Shown: positions 44,752 through 53,295, numbered from the stretch's first letter. The stretch: DNA of 64,000 nucleotides from Marixanthomonas sp. SCSIO 43207 (GCF_019904255.1 NZ_CP063203.1:1798001-1862000); one strand, 5' to 3'. The notes: a model not told the origin generated them from the sequence alone. Numbers and translations are program-made.

Positions 44752-45969
44752 TTGAAAAAGATACTAATTATAGGGCACACATTCCCCGAACCCACTACAA
44801 CAGCAGCGGGTTCAAGAATGATGCAGCTTATAGAGGTATTGCGCCAAGAATACACTATTATAGTTGCAAGTACAGCTGTTAAAACTGATAAAACAGCCAA
44901 GTTAGAAAGCACAACAGTCTCTTCAAAAAATATTGAATTAAACAACAGCTCTTTTGATGAATTTCTTCGGAAAGAACAACCTACCATCGTTATTTTTGAC
45001 CGTTTTATTACAGAAGAGCAATTTGGTTGGCGTGTTAGCGAAGTATGTCCAAATGCTATAAAAATTTTAGATACCGAAGATTTACATTTTCTTCGGAAAG
45101 CTAGAGAAAAAGCAATAAAAGAAAACATACCTGTTGAAAAAGCACACCTTTTTACCGAAACTGCCAAAAGAGAACTTGCCAGTATCTATCGTTGCGATCT
45201 TTCTTTGATAATTTCCGAAGCAGAATTAGAGCTTTTAACAACTACCTTTTCGGTACCTAAACAGTTACTTTTTTATGTACCGTTTTTATTTAAAACGGAA
45301 GTATCTCCTTCTAAAACACCGGGTTTTTCTGAAAGAGAACACTTTATAACCATAGGCAATTTGTTGCATGCGCCCAATGTAGATTCGGTTAAGGTTTTAA
45401 AAAATGAAATCTGGCCACAACTTAAAGAAAAATTTCCGAAGGCAGAATTACATATATATGGCGCTTATGCACCACAACAAATCACTCAATTACATAATGA
45501 CAAAGAGGGTTTTATAATTAAAGGCTGGGTAGAAGATTGTAAAACAGTGATGCAACAAGCAAAAGTTTGCTTGGCACCCATTAGGTTTGGCGCCGGTTTA
45601 AAAGGAAAACTGTTTGATGCCATGCAATGCGGAACCCCTTATGTAACTACAAAAATTGGAGCCGAAGGAATCGCAGAAACAACTCTTGGTGATTGTAAAA
45701 AAAATAATTGGCAGCACTTTATAGATACCGCAGCAATGCTGTACAGCGATGAAAAGCAATGGTTAAAAAGCCAACAAATAGGTTTTGAAATTCTTTACAA
45801 CCGATTTGCAAAAACTAATTTTGAACCATCTTTTTTAGAAAAAATTAAGCATCTCGAGGCACATTTGCAAAATCATAGAAATACAAATTTCTTTGGGCAA
45901 ATTTTACAACATCATACCACGCAAAGCACAAAATATCTAGCAAAGTGGATTGAAGAAAAGAATAAATAA
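44752..45969 (+). CDS. Glycosyltransferase (GT-B, group 1-like; TTG start)
   Basis: 405 residues starting at TTG (44752), 23 bases after rimO; the start MKKILIIGHTFPEPTTTAA is the strand-loop-helix typical of GT-B folds and no closer ATG would include it. The C-terminal half has the donor-binding region: FITIGNLLHAPNVDSVKVL, ELHIYGAYAPQQ, FIIKGWVEDCKTVM, CLAPIRFGAGLKGKLFDAMQCGTPYVTT (split). It likely transfers a sugar in cell-surface glycan synthesis; donor and acceptor are unknown. Confidence 0.86.
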   Translation: MKKILIIGHTFPEPTTTAAGSRMMQLIEVLRQEYTIIVASTAVKTDKTAKLESTTVSSKNIELNNSSFDEFLRKEQPTIVIFDRFITEEQFGWRVSEVCPNAIKILDTEDLHFLRKAREKAIKENIPVEKAHLFTETAKRELASIYRCDLSLIISEAELELLTTTFSVPKQLLFYVPFLFKTEVSPSKTPGFSEREHFITIGNLLHAPNVDSVKVLKNEIWPQLKEKFPKAELHIYGAYAPQQITQLHNDKEGFIIKGWVEDCKTVMQQAKVCLAPIRFGAGLKGKLFDAMQCGTPYVTTKIGAEGIAETTLGDCKKNNWQHFIDTAAMLYSDEKQWLKSQQIGFEILYNRFAKTNFEPSFLEKIKHLEAHLQNHRNTNFFGQILQHHTTQSTKYLAKWIEEKNK

Positions 45970-46425
45970 TTATAAAGGGTAAACCATTTTAATATTACTA
46001 CGTTCGTAAGGAACGTCAACCTCTTGTTTTACCTCTACAAAACCAAATTTTCGATATATATAAATTGCGTTTTCTAGCTTTGTATTTGAGTATAAAAAAA
46101 GTTTTTTAAAGTCGTTTTGTTTAGCAAAATCTATACAATGCTGCATTAACTTTTGACCTATTTTTTTTCCTCTTTGGTTAGGTAAAACGGCCATTTTGGT
46201 TAATTCAAACTCTTTTTCGCCTCTTTTTAAAAGTGCGACTGTGCCCAAAACTGTTTCATTTTCAATAGCAAAAAAAATGTGGCCGCCAGGCTTTAAAATA
46301 TACTTTTCTGGTTTGCTTAAAACTTCGCGATCAAAATCTTCTACATAAAAGTGGGTTTCTAACCATTCTATATTTAACTCGTAAAAGTCTTTGGCGTATT
46401 TGGGATTAAATGGTATGATTTTCAT
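45970..46425 (-). CDS. GNAT-family N-acetyltransferase
   Basis: 151 residues from the ATG at 46425 (MKIIPFNPKYAKDFYELN). Another ATG 12 bases upstream exists, but the chosen start overlaps the hutG stop as ATGA and fits coupling. The acetyl-CoA-binding motif is LTKMAVLPNQRGKKIGQKLMQ (split). The substrate is unknown; in this position a role in amino-acid or histidine breakdown could be imagined but is not shown. Confidence 0.85.
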   Translation of the reverse strand: MKIIPFNPKYAKDFYELNIEWLETHFYVEDFDREVLSKPEKYILKPGGHIFFAIENETVLGTVALLKRGEKEFELTKMAVLPNQRGKKIGQKLMQHCIDFAKQNDFKKLFLYSNTKLENAIYIYRKFGFVEVKQEVDVPYERSNIKMVYPL

Positions 46426-47432
46426 GATGATATACAATCTGATATTAAATAAGAAATTACCTTTCCCAACTGCCCAAGATTACTAGAAAAAATAGGAGCG
46501 CCTTCACAAATATGAATGTATTTGCAGTTTTCTTTTTTTGAAAAGAAATGAATAAATTTCCGAGCTTCAGTTACTGTAAAACCACTAGGCGTCATAGCGC
46601 TGCTACCTATATTTTCAACTGCATCAAGATCTAGTTCAATACCAAAATATTCAGTATCGGTTTTAAGAAAGTTTGCTGCGTTTTGTAAAATGGCCGCAAA
46701 GGATGTTTTTTCAGAAACTGCGACATCTTCAAATACAGAATATTGTATTCTACTTTGTTGTTTATGCATCGCATCAAAAACACCTTTTGAAGTATAATTT
46801 CTATGCAATCCAAAAATGAAATACTTGTTTAAAAAATCATTTTCAAAAGCATATGAAAATCCGTTCCCGCTGTGTCTATGCTCTAGTGTTCTAAAATCTG
46901 TATGTGCATCAAAATTTATACAATTAATAGCTTTTCCTATTGCTTGAGAAGCTCCTTTTAAATTTCCGAAACTATTGTTATGACCACCACCAATGATAAT
47001 TGGAGTTTTATTTAGCTGAATGATTTGTTTTATAGTTTCAGAAACTTTATCATCAATTTGAGAAACTAATTCACCTAATTTTTCATAATAATGCGAATCA
47101 TTTTCAGAAATTTTTTCAGCTTGTTCCATTTGGATTTTACAGTCTATTTCGCCCAGAATAATTAAGTTTTTAGCTTGCGTTAGGCTATTGTTTTGAATAT
47201 TACAAAAGCTTTTTAATGTAGTTGTCCAAGCTTCTCTAGCGCCGGCTTTGCCGTGGTTTGCTCGTACGCCAATATCTTCAGGAATACCCAATAAAACATA
47301 TTGAGAGGCAGTGTTTTTTAATTCTTCCCAACTTGAAACACTCTTTACTGCATCACCCAATTTTTCTTCACCAGCGCGAGCATTTGTAAATAGTGAAAGT
47401 TCTTTTTCTGAATAAAAGCGAACGTAGTTCAT
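46422..47432 (-). CDS. hutG: Formimidoylglutamase (arginase family)
   Basis: 336 residues with the binuclear manganese motifs of the arginase/agmatinase fold: GGGHNNSFG (about 150-158), INFDAHTDFR (about 175-184) and ELDLDAVEN (about 265-275). Placed after hutI it is best read as hutG: it converts N-formimidoyl-glutamate to glutamate plus formamide, the last step of histidine breakdown. It overlaps hutI by 1 base (TAATG) and the GNAT gene by 4. Confidence 0.9.
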   Translation of the reverse strand: MNYVRFYSEKELSLFTNARAGEEKLGDAVKSVSSWEELKNTASQYVLLGIPEDIGVRANHGKAGAREAWTTTLKSFCNIQNNSLTQAKNLIILGEIDCKIQMEQAEKISENDSHYYEKLGELVSQIDDKVSETIKQIIQLNKTPIIIGGGHNNSFGNLKGASQAIGKAINCINFDAHTDFRTLEHRHSGNGFSYAFENDFLNKYFIFGLHRNYTSKGVFDAMHKQQSRIQYSVFEDVAVSEKTSFAAILQNAANFLKTDTEYFGIELDLDAVENIGSSAMTPSGFTVTEARKFIHFFSKKENCKYIHICEGAPIFSSNLGQLGKVISYLISDCISS

Positions 47433-48667
47433 TATATAATTTTTCCATTAATAATTACAGAATCTATTAAATTACTACCAAAAGAGTAAGGTAAATACCC
47501 ATATGAAGGAACTGCTTTTGTAACAATGACACTAGCAGATTTTCCTTTGGTAATCGTTCCGTGGGTATCGCTAATTCCCATCGCATAAGCCCCATTAATT
47601 GTAGCGGCGTTTATTGCCTCTTCAGGAGTTAATCGCATTTTTATACAAGCTGTTGCAACTACAAAATTCATATTTCCGCTGGGTGTAGACCCTGGATTAT
47701 AATCGGTAGCCAGCGCAAGTGGTAATCCTGCATCTATCAATTGCCTACCTGGTGTGTATGGGATGCTTAAAAAATAAGAGCAGGAGGGTAGTGCTACTGG
47801 CATAGTCTCACTGTTTTTGAGGGCTTGTAAATCATCATCGGTTAGTACCTCTAGGTGATCTACACTAAGTGCATTGTGTTTTACCCCCAAAGCAATACCG
47901 CCAATTGCGTTAAATTGATTTACATGTATTTTTGGAATAAGGTCATACTTTTTTGCTTCGTTTAAGATGCGTTCTGTTTCTGCTACTGAAAAATACCCAT
48001 CTTCACAAAATACATCTACATACTCTGCTAAGTTTTCTTTAGCGATGTGAGGTAGCATTTCTTCACAAATTAAATCAATGTATTTTTCTTTATTTTCCTT
48101 GTATTCAGTAGGTACAGCATGAGCGCCCAAAAAGGTAGTTTTTACTGTAACTGGATAGTTTTTTTCTAGTTTTTTTGCCACTCGAAGCATTTTTGCCTCG
48201 GCATCTGTTGTAAGACCATAGCCACTTTTAATTTCAATAGCAGCAGTGCCTAGTTTCATAACTTCTTCTAGACGTTTGGCAGATTGTTTATAGAGTTCTT
48301 TTTCAGAAGTTTGCTGAAGCTTTTTTGCACTATTCACAATGCCGCCGCCTTTTTCGGCAATTTGTTGATAAGATAAGCCTTTGATTCTATCCACAAATTC
48401 TTGTTCACGATTTCCGGCATAAACTATATGTGTATGAGAGTCACACCAAGCCGGCATTACAATTTTACCTGTGCAATCTATGGGTTTAAAGCCTTCAATT
48501 TCCGGAAGGCTTTTCATCTCACCATAATCTATAATTTTTTCATCTTCAATCAATAACCAAGCATTATTAATAGAAGGCAATTGACTCATTTCTTCTCCAC
48601 AGACTTTCTTAGGAGGATTTTCACGTGTTTGTAACAGTGTTTTAATGTTAGTAAGTAGTAATTTCAT
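47432..48667 (-). CDS. hutI: Imidazolonepropionase
   Basis: 411 residues of the amidohydrolase family: CDSHTHIVYAGNRE, SGYGLTTDAEAKMLR, FLGAHAVPTEYKEN, IHVNQFNAIGGIALG, VDHLEVLTDDD and ATDYNPGSTPSGNM. It hydrolyses imidazolone propionate to formimidoylglutamate, feeding hutG. hutH and hutU are not in the window. The first gene of hutI-hutG-GNAT. Confidence 0.95.
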   Translation of the reverse strand: MKLLLTNIKTLLQTRENPPKKVCGEEMSQLPSINNAWLLIEDEKIIDYGEMKSLPEIEGFKPIDCTGKIVMPAWCDSHTHIVYAGNREQEFVDRIKGLSYQQIAEKGGGIVNSAKKLQQTSEKELYKQSAKRLEEVMKLGTAAIEIKSGYGLTTDAEAKMLRVAKKLEKNYPVTVKTTFLGAHAVPTEYKENKEKYIDLICEEMLPHIAKENLAEYVDVFCEDGYFSVAETERILNEAKKYDLIPKIHVNQFNAIGGIALGVKHNALSVDHLEVLTDDDLQALKNSETMPVALPSCSYFLSIPYTPGRQLIDAGLPLALATDYNPGSTPSGNMNFVVATACIKMRLTPEEAINAATINGAYAMGISDTHGTITKGKSASVIVTKAVPSYGYLPYSFGSNLIDSVIINGKII

Positions 48668-48731
48668 ACCATAAAGATAGCAAACTTGATAAGGAATTTA
48701 TACCTTAGACGTTCAGAAAAATAATATTTCT

Positions 48732-49904
48732 ATGAATACAAAAAATCTAGGTGTAAATACTATTTGTACTCACATAGGCGAAGTAAAAGATGAGCAATTC
48801 AAAGGTGCTGTTTCACCTATATTTCCGTCAAGTTCATATGCATATGAAGGAGTAGATGTAAAACGATACCCCCGTTATTTTAATACCCCAAACCAAGAAG
48901 CGCTAAGCAAGAAAATAGCGATGCTTGAAAAGACAGAAGCCGGTTTAATTTTTGGTAGTGGAATGGCAGCAGTAAGCACCACTATGTTAGCTTTTTTGCA
49001 CGCTGGTGATCACGTAGTATTACAAAAAACATTATATGGTGGCACTTATAATTTTGTAGTTGAAGAGTTTGATAAATTCGGAATTGAATATGATTTTACA
49101 GAAGGTTTTTCTGAAACAGATTTTACTTCAAAAATTAAAGAGAATACCAAGGTGATTTTTGTAGAAACGCCATCCAATCCATTGATGGTGGTAACAGATT
49201 TGGAAATGATTTCAAAAATTGCCAAAAACCGAAATATTGTGACAATGATTGACAATACATTTGCGTCACCTATTAATCAAAACCCTGCAGATTTCGGAAT
49301 TGATATTATGATACATAGTGCTACCAAATATATGGGCGGTCATAGTGATATTTGCGCCGGTGCAGTAGCCGCTTCAGAAGAGCACATTACCAAAATATGG
49401 AATATAGCAAAAAACCTAGGTGGAAGTTTGAGCGACTACACGGTGTGGCTTCTTGAACGAAGTATTAAAACCATGAAATTACGTGTTAAAGCGCAAAGCC
49501 GAAATGCTAAAAAACTGGCAAAATGGTTGCAGAAGCATGATATGGTAAAAAAAGTATACTACCCCGGTTTAAAAAACCATCCAGAGTATCATTTAGCAAA
49601 AAAACAAATGAAAGGATACAGTGGTATGCTCTCTTTTGAACTAAAAGAAGGATTAAGTGCCTCAAAGTTTATGAAGTCTTTACAGTTGATTAAAGAATCT
49701 ATGAGCTTGGCCGGTGTAGAATCAACCATCCTTTCACCTGCAAAAACCTCTCACGCTTTGCTTTCGGCAGAAGAACGTAAACGACAAGGAATAAGCGATG
49801 GGTTATTACGATTTTCTGTAGGAATTGAAGAAAAAAAGGATTTGATAGCAGATTTGGAACAAGCATTTGAAAACATTTCAGAAAAAGAATTAGAAAAAAA
49901 GTAA
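48732..49904 (+). CDS. Cys/Met-metabolism PLP enzyme (cystathionine synthase / methionine lyase type)
   Basis: 390 residues, fold type I. The pyridoxal Lys is in MIHSATKYMGGHSD (about 195-208); other motifs are SGMAAVSTTMLAFLHAGDHV, YGGTYNFVVEEF, VETPSNPLMVVTDLE and DNTFASPINQNP. The family includes cystathionine gamma-synthase, cystathionine gamma-lyase and methionine gamma-lyase, and these cannot be separated by eye. It is 5 bases before bshB1 and could supply cysteine for bacillithiol, an inference. Confidence 0.9.
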   Translation: MNTKNLGVNTICTHIGEVKDEQFKGAVSPIFPSSSYAYEGVDVKRYPRYFNTPNQEALSKKIAMLEKTEAGLIFGSGMAAVSTTMLAFLHAGDHVVLQKTLYGGTYNFVVEEFDKFGIEYDFTEGFSETDFTSKIKENTKVIFVETPSNPLMVVTDLEMISKIAKNRNIVTMIDNTFASPINQNPADFGIDIMIHSATKYMGGHSDICAGAVAASEEHITKIWNIAKNLGGSLSDYTVWLLERSIKTMKLRVKAQSRNAKKLAKWLQKHDMVKKVYYPGLKNHPEYHLAKKQMKGYSGMLSFELKEGLSASKFMKSLQLIKESMSLAGVESTILSPAKTSHALLSAEERKRQGISDGLLRFSVGIEEKKDLIADLEQAFENISEKELEKK

Positions 49905-49908
49905 AAAA

Positions 49909-50625
49909 ATGAAGTTAGATATACTGGCCATTGGTGCACACCCAGATGATGTTGAGTTAAGTTGTTCAGGGACTATTGCAAAAGAAATAGCAAATGGTAA
50001 AAAGGTAGGAATACTTGATTTAACTAGAGGAGAGTTAGGAACTAGAGGCTCAGCTGAAATACGAGATAAAGAAGCTGCTGAAGCTGCAAAAATTTTGGGA
50101 GTTTCTATGCGTCAAAATTTGGAATTTTCAGATGGTTTCTTTGTTAACAATCCTGCAAGCCAATTGGAGATTATTAAAATACTAAGAAAATATAGACCAG
50201 AGGTTGTATTGTGTAATGCTGTTGATGATAGGCATATTGACCACGGTAGAGGTAGCAAACTGGTAAGCGATGCTTGTTTTTTAAGTGGTTTACGAAAGAT
50301 AGAAACTATACACGAGGGCAATAATCAAAAAGAGTGGCGTCCTAAGCACGTATATCATTACATACAATGGAAGGACTTAACACCCGATTTTGTTGTTGAT
50401 ATTACAGGTTTTCTAGATAAAAAAATAGAATCTGTCGCAGCATACAAAAGCCAATTTTATGATGAAAACTCAGAAGAACCGGTAACTCCTATTGCTACAG
50501 CAAACTTTAATGAGAGCATTAGGTATCGTGCTCAAAACTTGGGTAGACTAATAGGAGTAGAGCATGGAGAAGGATTTACTGCTGAACGATACGTGGCAGT
50601 AGATTCTATTTTTGATTTAATCTAA
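49909..50625 (+). CDS. bshB1: Bacillithiol biosynthesis deacetylase BshB1
   Basis: 238 residues of the LmbE fold: GAHPDDVELSCSGTI with His11 and Asp13/14, GILDLTRGELGTRGSAEIR, VLCNAVDDRHIDHGRGSKL with the third zinc ligand and HYIQWKDLTPDFVVDI. It deacetylates GlcNAc-malate in bacillithiol synthesis; BshB1 is widespread in flavobacteria. bshA and bshC are not in the window. Likely co-transcribed with the PLP enzyme. Confidence 0.93.
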   Translation: MKLDILAIGAHPDDVELSCSGTIAKEIANGKKVGILDLTRGELGTRGSAEIRDKEAAEAAKILGVSMRQNLEFSDGFFVNNPASQLEIIKILRKYRPEVVLCNAVDDRHIDHGRGSKLVSDACFLSGLRKIETIHEGNNQKEWRPKHVYHYIQWKDLTPDFVVDITGFLDKKIESVAAYKSQFYDENSEEPVTPIATANFNESIRYRAQNLGRLIGVEHGEGFTAERYVAVDSIFDLI

Positions 50626-50644
50626 AAATTCCGCTATTTTTATA

Positions 50645-50675
50645 TTGTGCAAATGTGGTAAATGCCTTATATTTG
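50645..50675 (+). promoter_or_regulatory. Bacteroidota-type promoter of tRNA-His
   Basis: TTG (50645-50647), 20 bases, then TATATTTG (50668-50675), exact fit; 27 bases before the tRNA. Confidence 0.78.
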
Positions 50676-50702
50676 CATCCGCTTTCAAAGCGATTATTTA
50701 TG

Positions 50703-50776
50703 GTGGTTGTAGCTCAGCTGGTTAGAGCGCCTGATTGTGGTTCAGGAGGTCGTCGGTTCGAAACCGATCTTCCACC
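50703..50776 (+). tRNA. tRNA-His (anticodon GTG)
   Basis: The cloverleaf reads: acceptor GTGGTTG (50703-50709) with CTTCCAC (50769-50775); D arm GCTC/GAGC; anticodon stem CCTGA/TCAGG with loop TTGTGGT, anticodon GTG (50737-50739); T arm GTCGG/CCGAT with loop TTCGAAA. G at 50702 can be the His-specific G-1 opposite C73 (50776). CCA is not encoded. Positions 5 and 6 of the acceptor are T facing T at 68 and 67, two mismatches. A promoter lies 27 bases upstream and a terminator follows. Confidence 0.95.
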
Positions 50777-50781
50777 CAAAG

Positions 50782-50813
50782 AAAAAGCTTCTCAAAATTT
50801 TGAGAAGCTTTTT
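50782..50813. terminator. Terminator after tRNA-His
   Basis: A perfect palindromic stem AAAAAGCTTCTCAAAA/TTTTGAGAAGCTTTTT, then TTGTTTT. It would serve the tRNA and, on the other strand, the M28 peptidase gene. Confidence 0.88.
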
Positions 50814-50835
50814 TTGTTTTAGGATTTTAATGCTA

Positions 50836-51861
50836 TTATTTTCCGTTTCCTTCAAGTTTGTCTGCGGTAATTCTATCATCTCGATTGGCTACTTCCCAAG
50901 CTGTTTGAAAGATTAACTTTGTTCGCTTTGTTAGTAAATCATATTCAATTTTATCTGCTGTATCTGTTGGTTTGTGATAATCTTCGTGTGTTCCGTTGAA
51001 ATAAAAAATTACTGGAATGTTATTTTTTGCAAAGTTGTAATGGTCACTTCGGTAATAAAAACGGTTGGGATCATTTTCAGCATTGTATTTATAATCAAGC
51101 TCTAGATTAATATACTTTTCATTAACCATTTCAGATAAATCGTGTAAATCTTGACTCAGTTTATCACTTCCTATTAAATAAATATATTCTGGATTATCTT
51201 TTTTATCAGGGTCAATGCGTCCTATCATATCAGTATTAAGGTTGGCAACAGTATTTTCTAGTGGAAAGAGTGGATTTTCGGTATAATATCGAGAACCGTA
51301 AAGGCCTATTTCTTCAGCTGTTACGTGTAGGAAAAGTATTGATCTTTTAGGTCCGTTTCCATCTTTTACGGCTTGTTGAAAAGCTTCAGCAATTTCTAAA
51401 AGTGCAACCGTACCGCTTCCATCATCATCGGCACCATTATAAATTGTACCATCTTCTTTCATACCTACGTGATCATAGTGTGCAGATAGAACTATTATCT
51501 CATCGGGTTTTTCTGATCCTTCTATAAAAGCCACAACATTTTCAGATGATTTTGGCTTTGACATTCTACTGAAATATTCAGCAGGGATGGTTTGATAATA
51601 ATTGTTTTTCTCAATAGGAGAAGCAATTCCGTTATCTTGGTAAAAATTGCGTAGGTATTCTGCAGCTAGTTTTTGCCCTTTTTCACCAGTCATTCTACCT
51701 TGCATTTCGTCACTTGCAAATGTGTATAACATAGTTTTAAGCTCATCTGCAGTAATGCTATTTGCATAATCTACTCGAGTTTTCTTTGAAACTTTTGCAG
51801 TTTGAGCGGTATTACACGATACAACTAGTATCGATAAAATAGAAAGAAAAAAATACTTCAT
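50836..51861 (-). CDS. M28-family aminopeptidase lipoprotein
   Basis: 341 residues, lipoprotein signal with Cys16 (MKYFFLSILSILVVSC). Two-zinc peptidase motifs: VLSAHYDHVG (about 125-135), NGADDDGSGTVALLEIA, HVTAEEIGLYGSRYY (catalytic Glu pair), NTDMIGRID and YRSDHYNFAKNNIP. It cleaves N-terminal residues from peptides outside the cytoplasm. It follows the small lipoprotein gene by 36 bases on the same strand. Confidence 0.92.
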   Translation of the reverse strand: MKYFFLSILSILVVSCNTAQTAKVSKKTRVDYANSITADELKTMLYTFASDEMQGRMTGEKGQKLAAEYLRNFYQDNGIASPIEKNNYYQTIPAEYFSRMSKPKSSENVVAFIEGSEKPDEIIVLSAHYDHVGMKEDGTIYNGADDDGSGTVALLEIAEAFQQAVKDGNGPKRSILFLHVTAEEIGLYGSRYYTENPLFPLENTVANLNTDMIGRIDPDKKDNPEYIYLIGSDKLSQDLHDLSEMVNEKYINLELDYKYNAENDPNRFYYRSDHYNFAKNNIPVIFYFNGTHEDYHKPTDTADKIEYDLLTKRTKLIFQTAWEVANRDDRITADKLEGNGK

Positions 51862-51897
51862 TTAGATTCTGAATTTTAATTTAAAATTAATTTGAGT

Positions 51898-52218
51898 TTA
51901 TTCGTTAAATGAAACAAGCTTGTAAGTATCTCCATCACCCTTTTCATATTCTAGTGTGTGGGTTTTTATTACTTCATTTCCATTTTGATCTTGTGAATTT
52001 ATTGAAACTTTAACCATATAAATAGTTTCAACACCTTCAGTATCTGAAGTTTTTTCGGTTACTTCAATGTTTTCATTATTAAAAGTGGTTCCTTCAGGAA
52101 GGTTTAATTTACTTTTTACTTCTTCCACAGCCATATCTCTAACTGTGTCACTTTCACTTTTATCACCTGCACAAGCAACTAATAATACTGTTATTACAAT
52201 AAATACAAATCGTTTCAT
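51898..52218 (-). CDS. Small lipoprotein of unknown function
   Basis: 106 residues with a lipobox (MKRFVFIVITVLLVACAGDKSE, Cys16). The remainder is acidic and rich in beta-strand patterns (TFNNENIEVTEKT, ETIYMVKVSINSQDQNGNEV, THTLEYEKGDGDTYKLVSF). No family recognised. It could be co-transcribed with the M28 gene. Confidence 0.75.
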   Translation of the reverse strand: MKRFVFIVITVLLVACAGDKSESDTVRDMAVEEVKSKLNLPEGTTFNNENIEVTEKTSDTEGVETIYMVKVSINSQDQNGNEVIKTHTLEYEKGDGDTYKLVSFNE

Positions 52219-52358
52219 ATTATTTTATTTTTTGGTTGAGTATAAAGATAAACTAAGTTATAAGTGATTTTCTAAAAATTATGTGAAAAGTGAATTAAGG
52301 AATTTTTTAAAATGTAAAGTCCAAATAAGTTTAAAAACACAAGAATGTAAATAAAAAA

Positions 52359-52382
52359 CCCTGAAGCGGAGGTACTTCAGGG
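52359..52382 (-). terminator. Terminator after the PA2169-type gene
   Basis: CCCTGAAG pairs with CTTCAGGG around CGGAGGTA; on the minus strand it is followed by TTTTTTATTTAC. It lies 30 bases past the stop. Confidence 0.85.
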
Positions 52383-52411
52383 CTAATCTTGCTGTCTTAC
52401 ATCATAACATC

Positions 52412-52891
52412 TTAATTTTCAGCAAGATCTTCTAGTGATTTTACTTTGGCAACTGTGCCTTTAATCTCTGCGAGTTGGCTATCAAGTAATACTTGTAATT
52501 GCTGCGGAAATCTATTTTCTTTTAATGTATTTTCATACTCTTCAAGACTCGCTTTTTCTCCGCGAATGCATTCTTCTAGAACGGCTTCGTCGTCATTTCC
52601 GCTTACGGCAGACTTCAGCTCTATCCAAGTACGATGCAAGGTCCCGGTTGTACTTCCGCTTTCTTTTGGCGTTTCATTTAAATCACGAATTTCCTTATCA
52701 AGCTCGGTAGCAAACCTATTTCTTTGTAAAGCTTGTGTTTTTAAAAACCGTTTTAAATCTTGACTTTCTGCATCTTCCATTGCTTTTTTAAAGCCTTTCT
52801 CTGCATCATAATTTTTTTCAAGAAGACCTTGAAGATTATTAACTAGATCTTGATGTATAGTCTCTTTTGCTTGTTCTCTTGTAGTTTTCAT
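52412..52891 (-). CDS. PA2169/DUF2383-type four-helix protein
   Basis: 159 residues from the ATG at 52891 (MKTTREQAKETIHQDLVNN). A further-upstream ATG (52945) would add a mixed sequence and is rejected. Helices with Asp/Glu at regular spacing (NYDAEKGFKKAMEDAES, FLKTQALQRNRFATELDKEI, HRTWIELKSAVSGNDDEAVLEECIRGEKASLEEYENTL split) fit the ferritin-like DUF2383/PA2169 family. Such proteins are often stress-related; no metal site can be stated with confidence. Confidence 0.85.
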   Translation of the reverse strand: MKTTREQAKETIHQDLVNNLQGLLEKNYDAEKGFKKAMEDAESQDLKRFLKTQALQRNRFATELDKEIRDLNETPKESGSTTGTLHRTWIELKSAVSGNDDEAVLEECIRGEKASLEEYENTLKENRFPQQLQVLLDSQLAEIKGTVAKVKSLEDLAEN

Positions 52892-53049
52892 AGTTGTTTC
52901 TTTTACTATAAAGTTACAATCATAATCAGAGAAATTTCTTAGCATTTTGCTAATTGAGAAGTGTTTAACAATTTCTGTTAATGTATGATAATTGTGTTGA
53001 AAATTGTAAAATGCAATGGTATATTTATGTTGAACTAAAAATTTGTATT

Positions 53050-53199
53050 ATGGATAGAGATAAAAATGAAAAGAATAAGCAAAAACAAAGCATAGAAGAA
53101 CAAGCTATTAATAAAAAGGAGAAAGAGGCAGATGGAAGAGAGATTAACCATCAAGTAAAACAACGTAAAGAACAACATCAACCGCGCGACACAGCGTAA
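53050..53199 (+). CDS. Small, highly charged hypothetical protein
   Basis: 49 residues (MDRDKNEKNKQKQSIEEQAI, then NKKEKEADGREINHQVKQRK), with no hydrophobic core and likely disordered. The ATG at 53050 is chosen over one at 52981 because the upstream extension is Cys and aromatic rich and unlike the body. A -7-like TATATTTA precedes it, and a strong terminator starts 20 bases after its stop, so it looks like a real small gene. It is divergent from the PA2169-type gene; a stress role is only a guess. Confidence 0.5.
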   Translation: MDRDKNEKNKQKQSIEEQAINKKEKEADGREINHQVKQRKEQHQPRDTA

Positions 53200-53218
53200 G
53201 CTAGCCTTATAAAAGTAG

Positions 53219-53246
53219 AAAACCTCGCAATATATTGCGAGGTTTT
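53219..53246. terminator. Terminator between the small gene and transketolase genes
   Basis: A perfect 28-base palindrome, AAAACCTCGCAATA/TATTGCGAGGTTTT, followed by CTTTTTTG. It can end transcripts from both sides. Confidence 0.88.
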
Positions 53247-53295
53247 CTTTTTTGATCAAAACCTGATTAATAAACCAGGTAGGAGCAAAAAAAGA

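Noticed and set aside
44667-45167. A 166-codon minus-strand frame across the rimO/glycosyltransferase junction
   Set aside because: It runs antisense to two well-supported genes, has a Cys/Ser/Val-rich translation and no family match.
53000-53049. Longer form of the small charged gene, starting at 52981
   Set aside because: The extra 23 residues contain Cys, Trp and Tyr unlike the very hydrophilic body, and the promoter-like TATATTTA lies within them.
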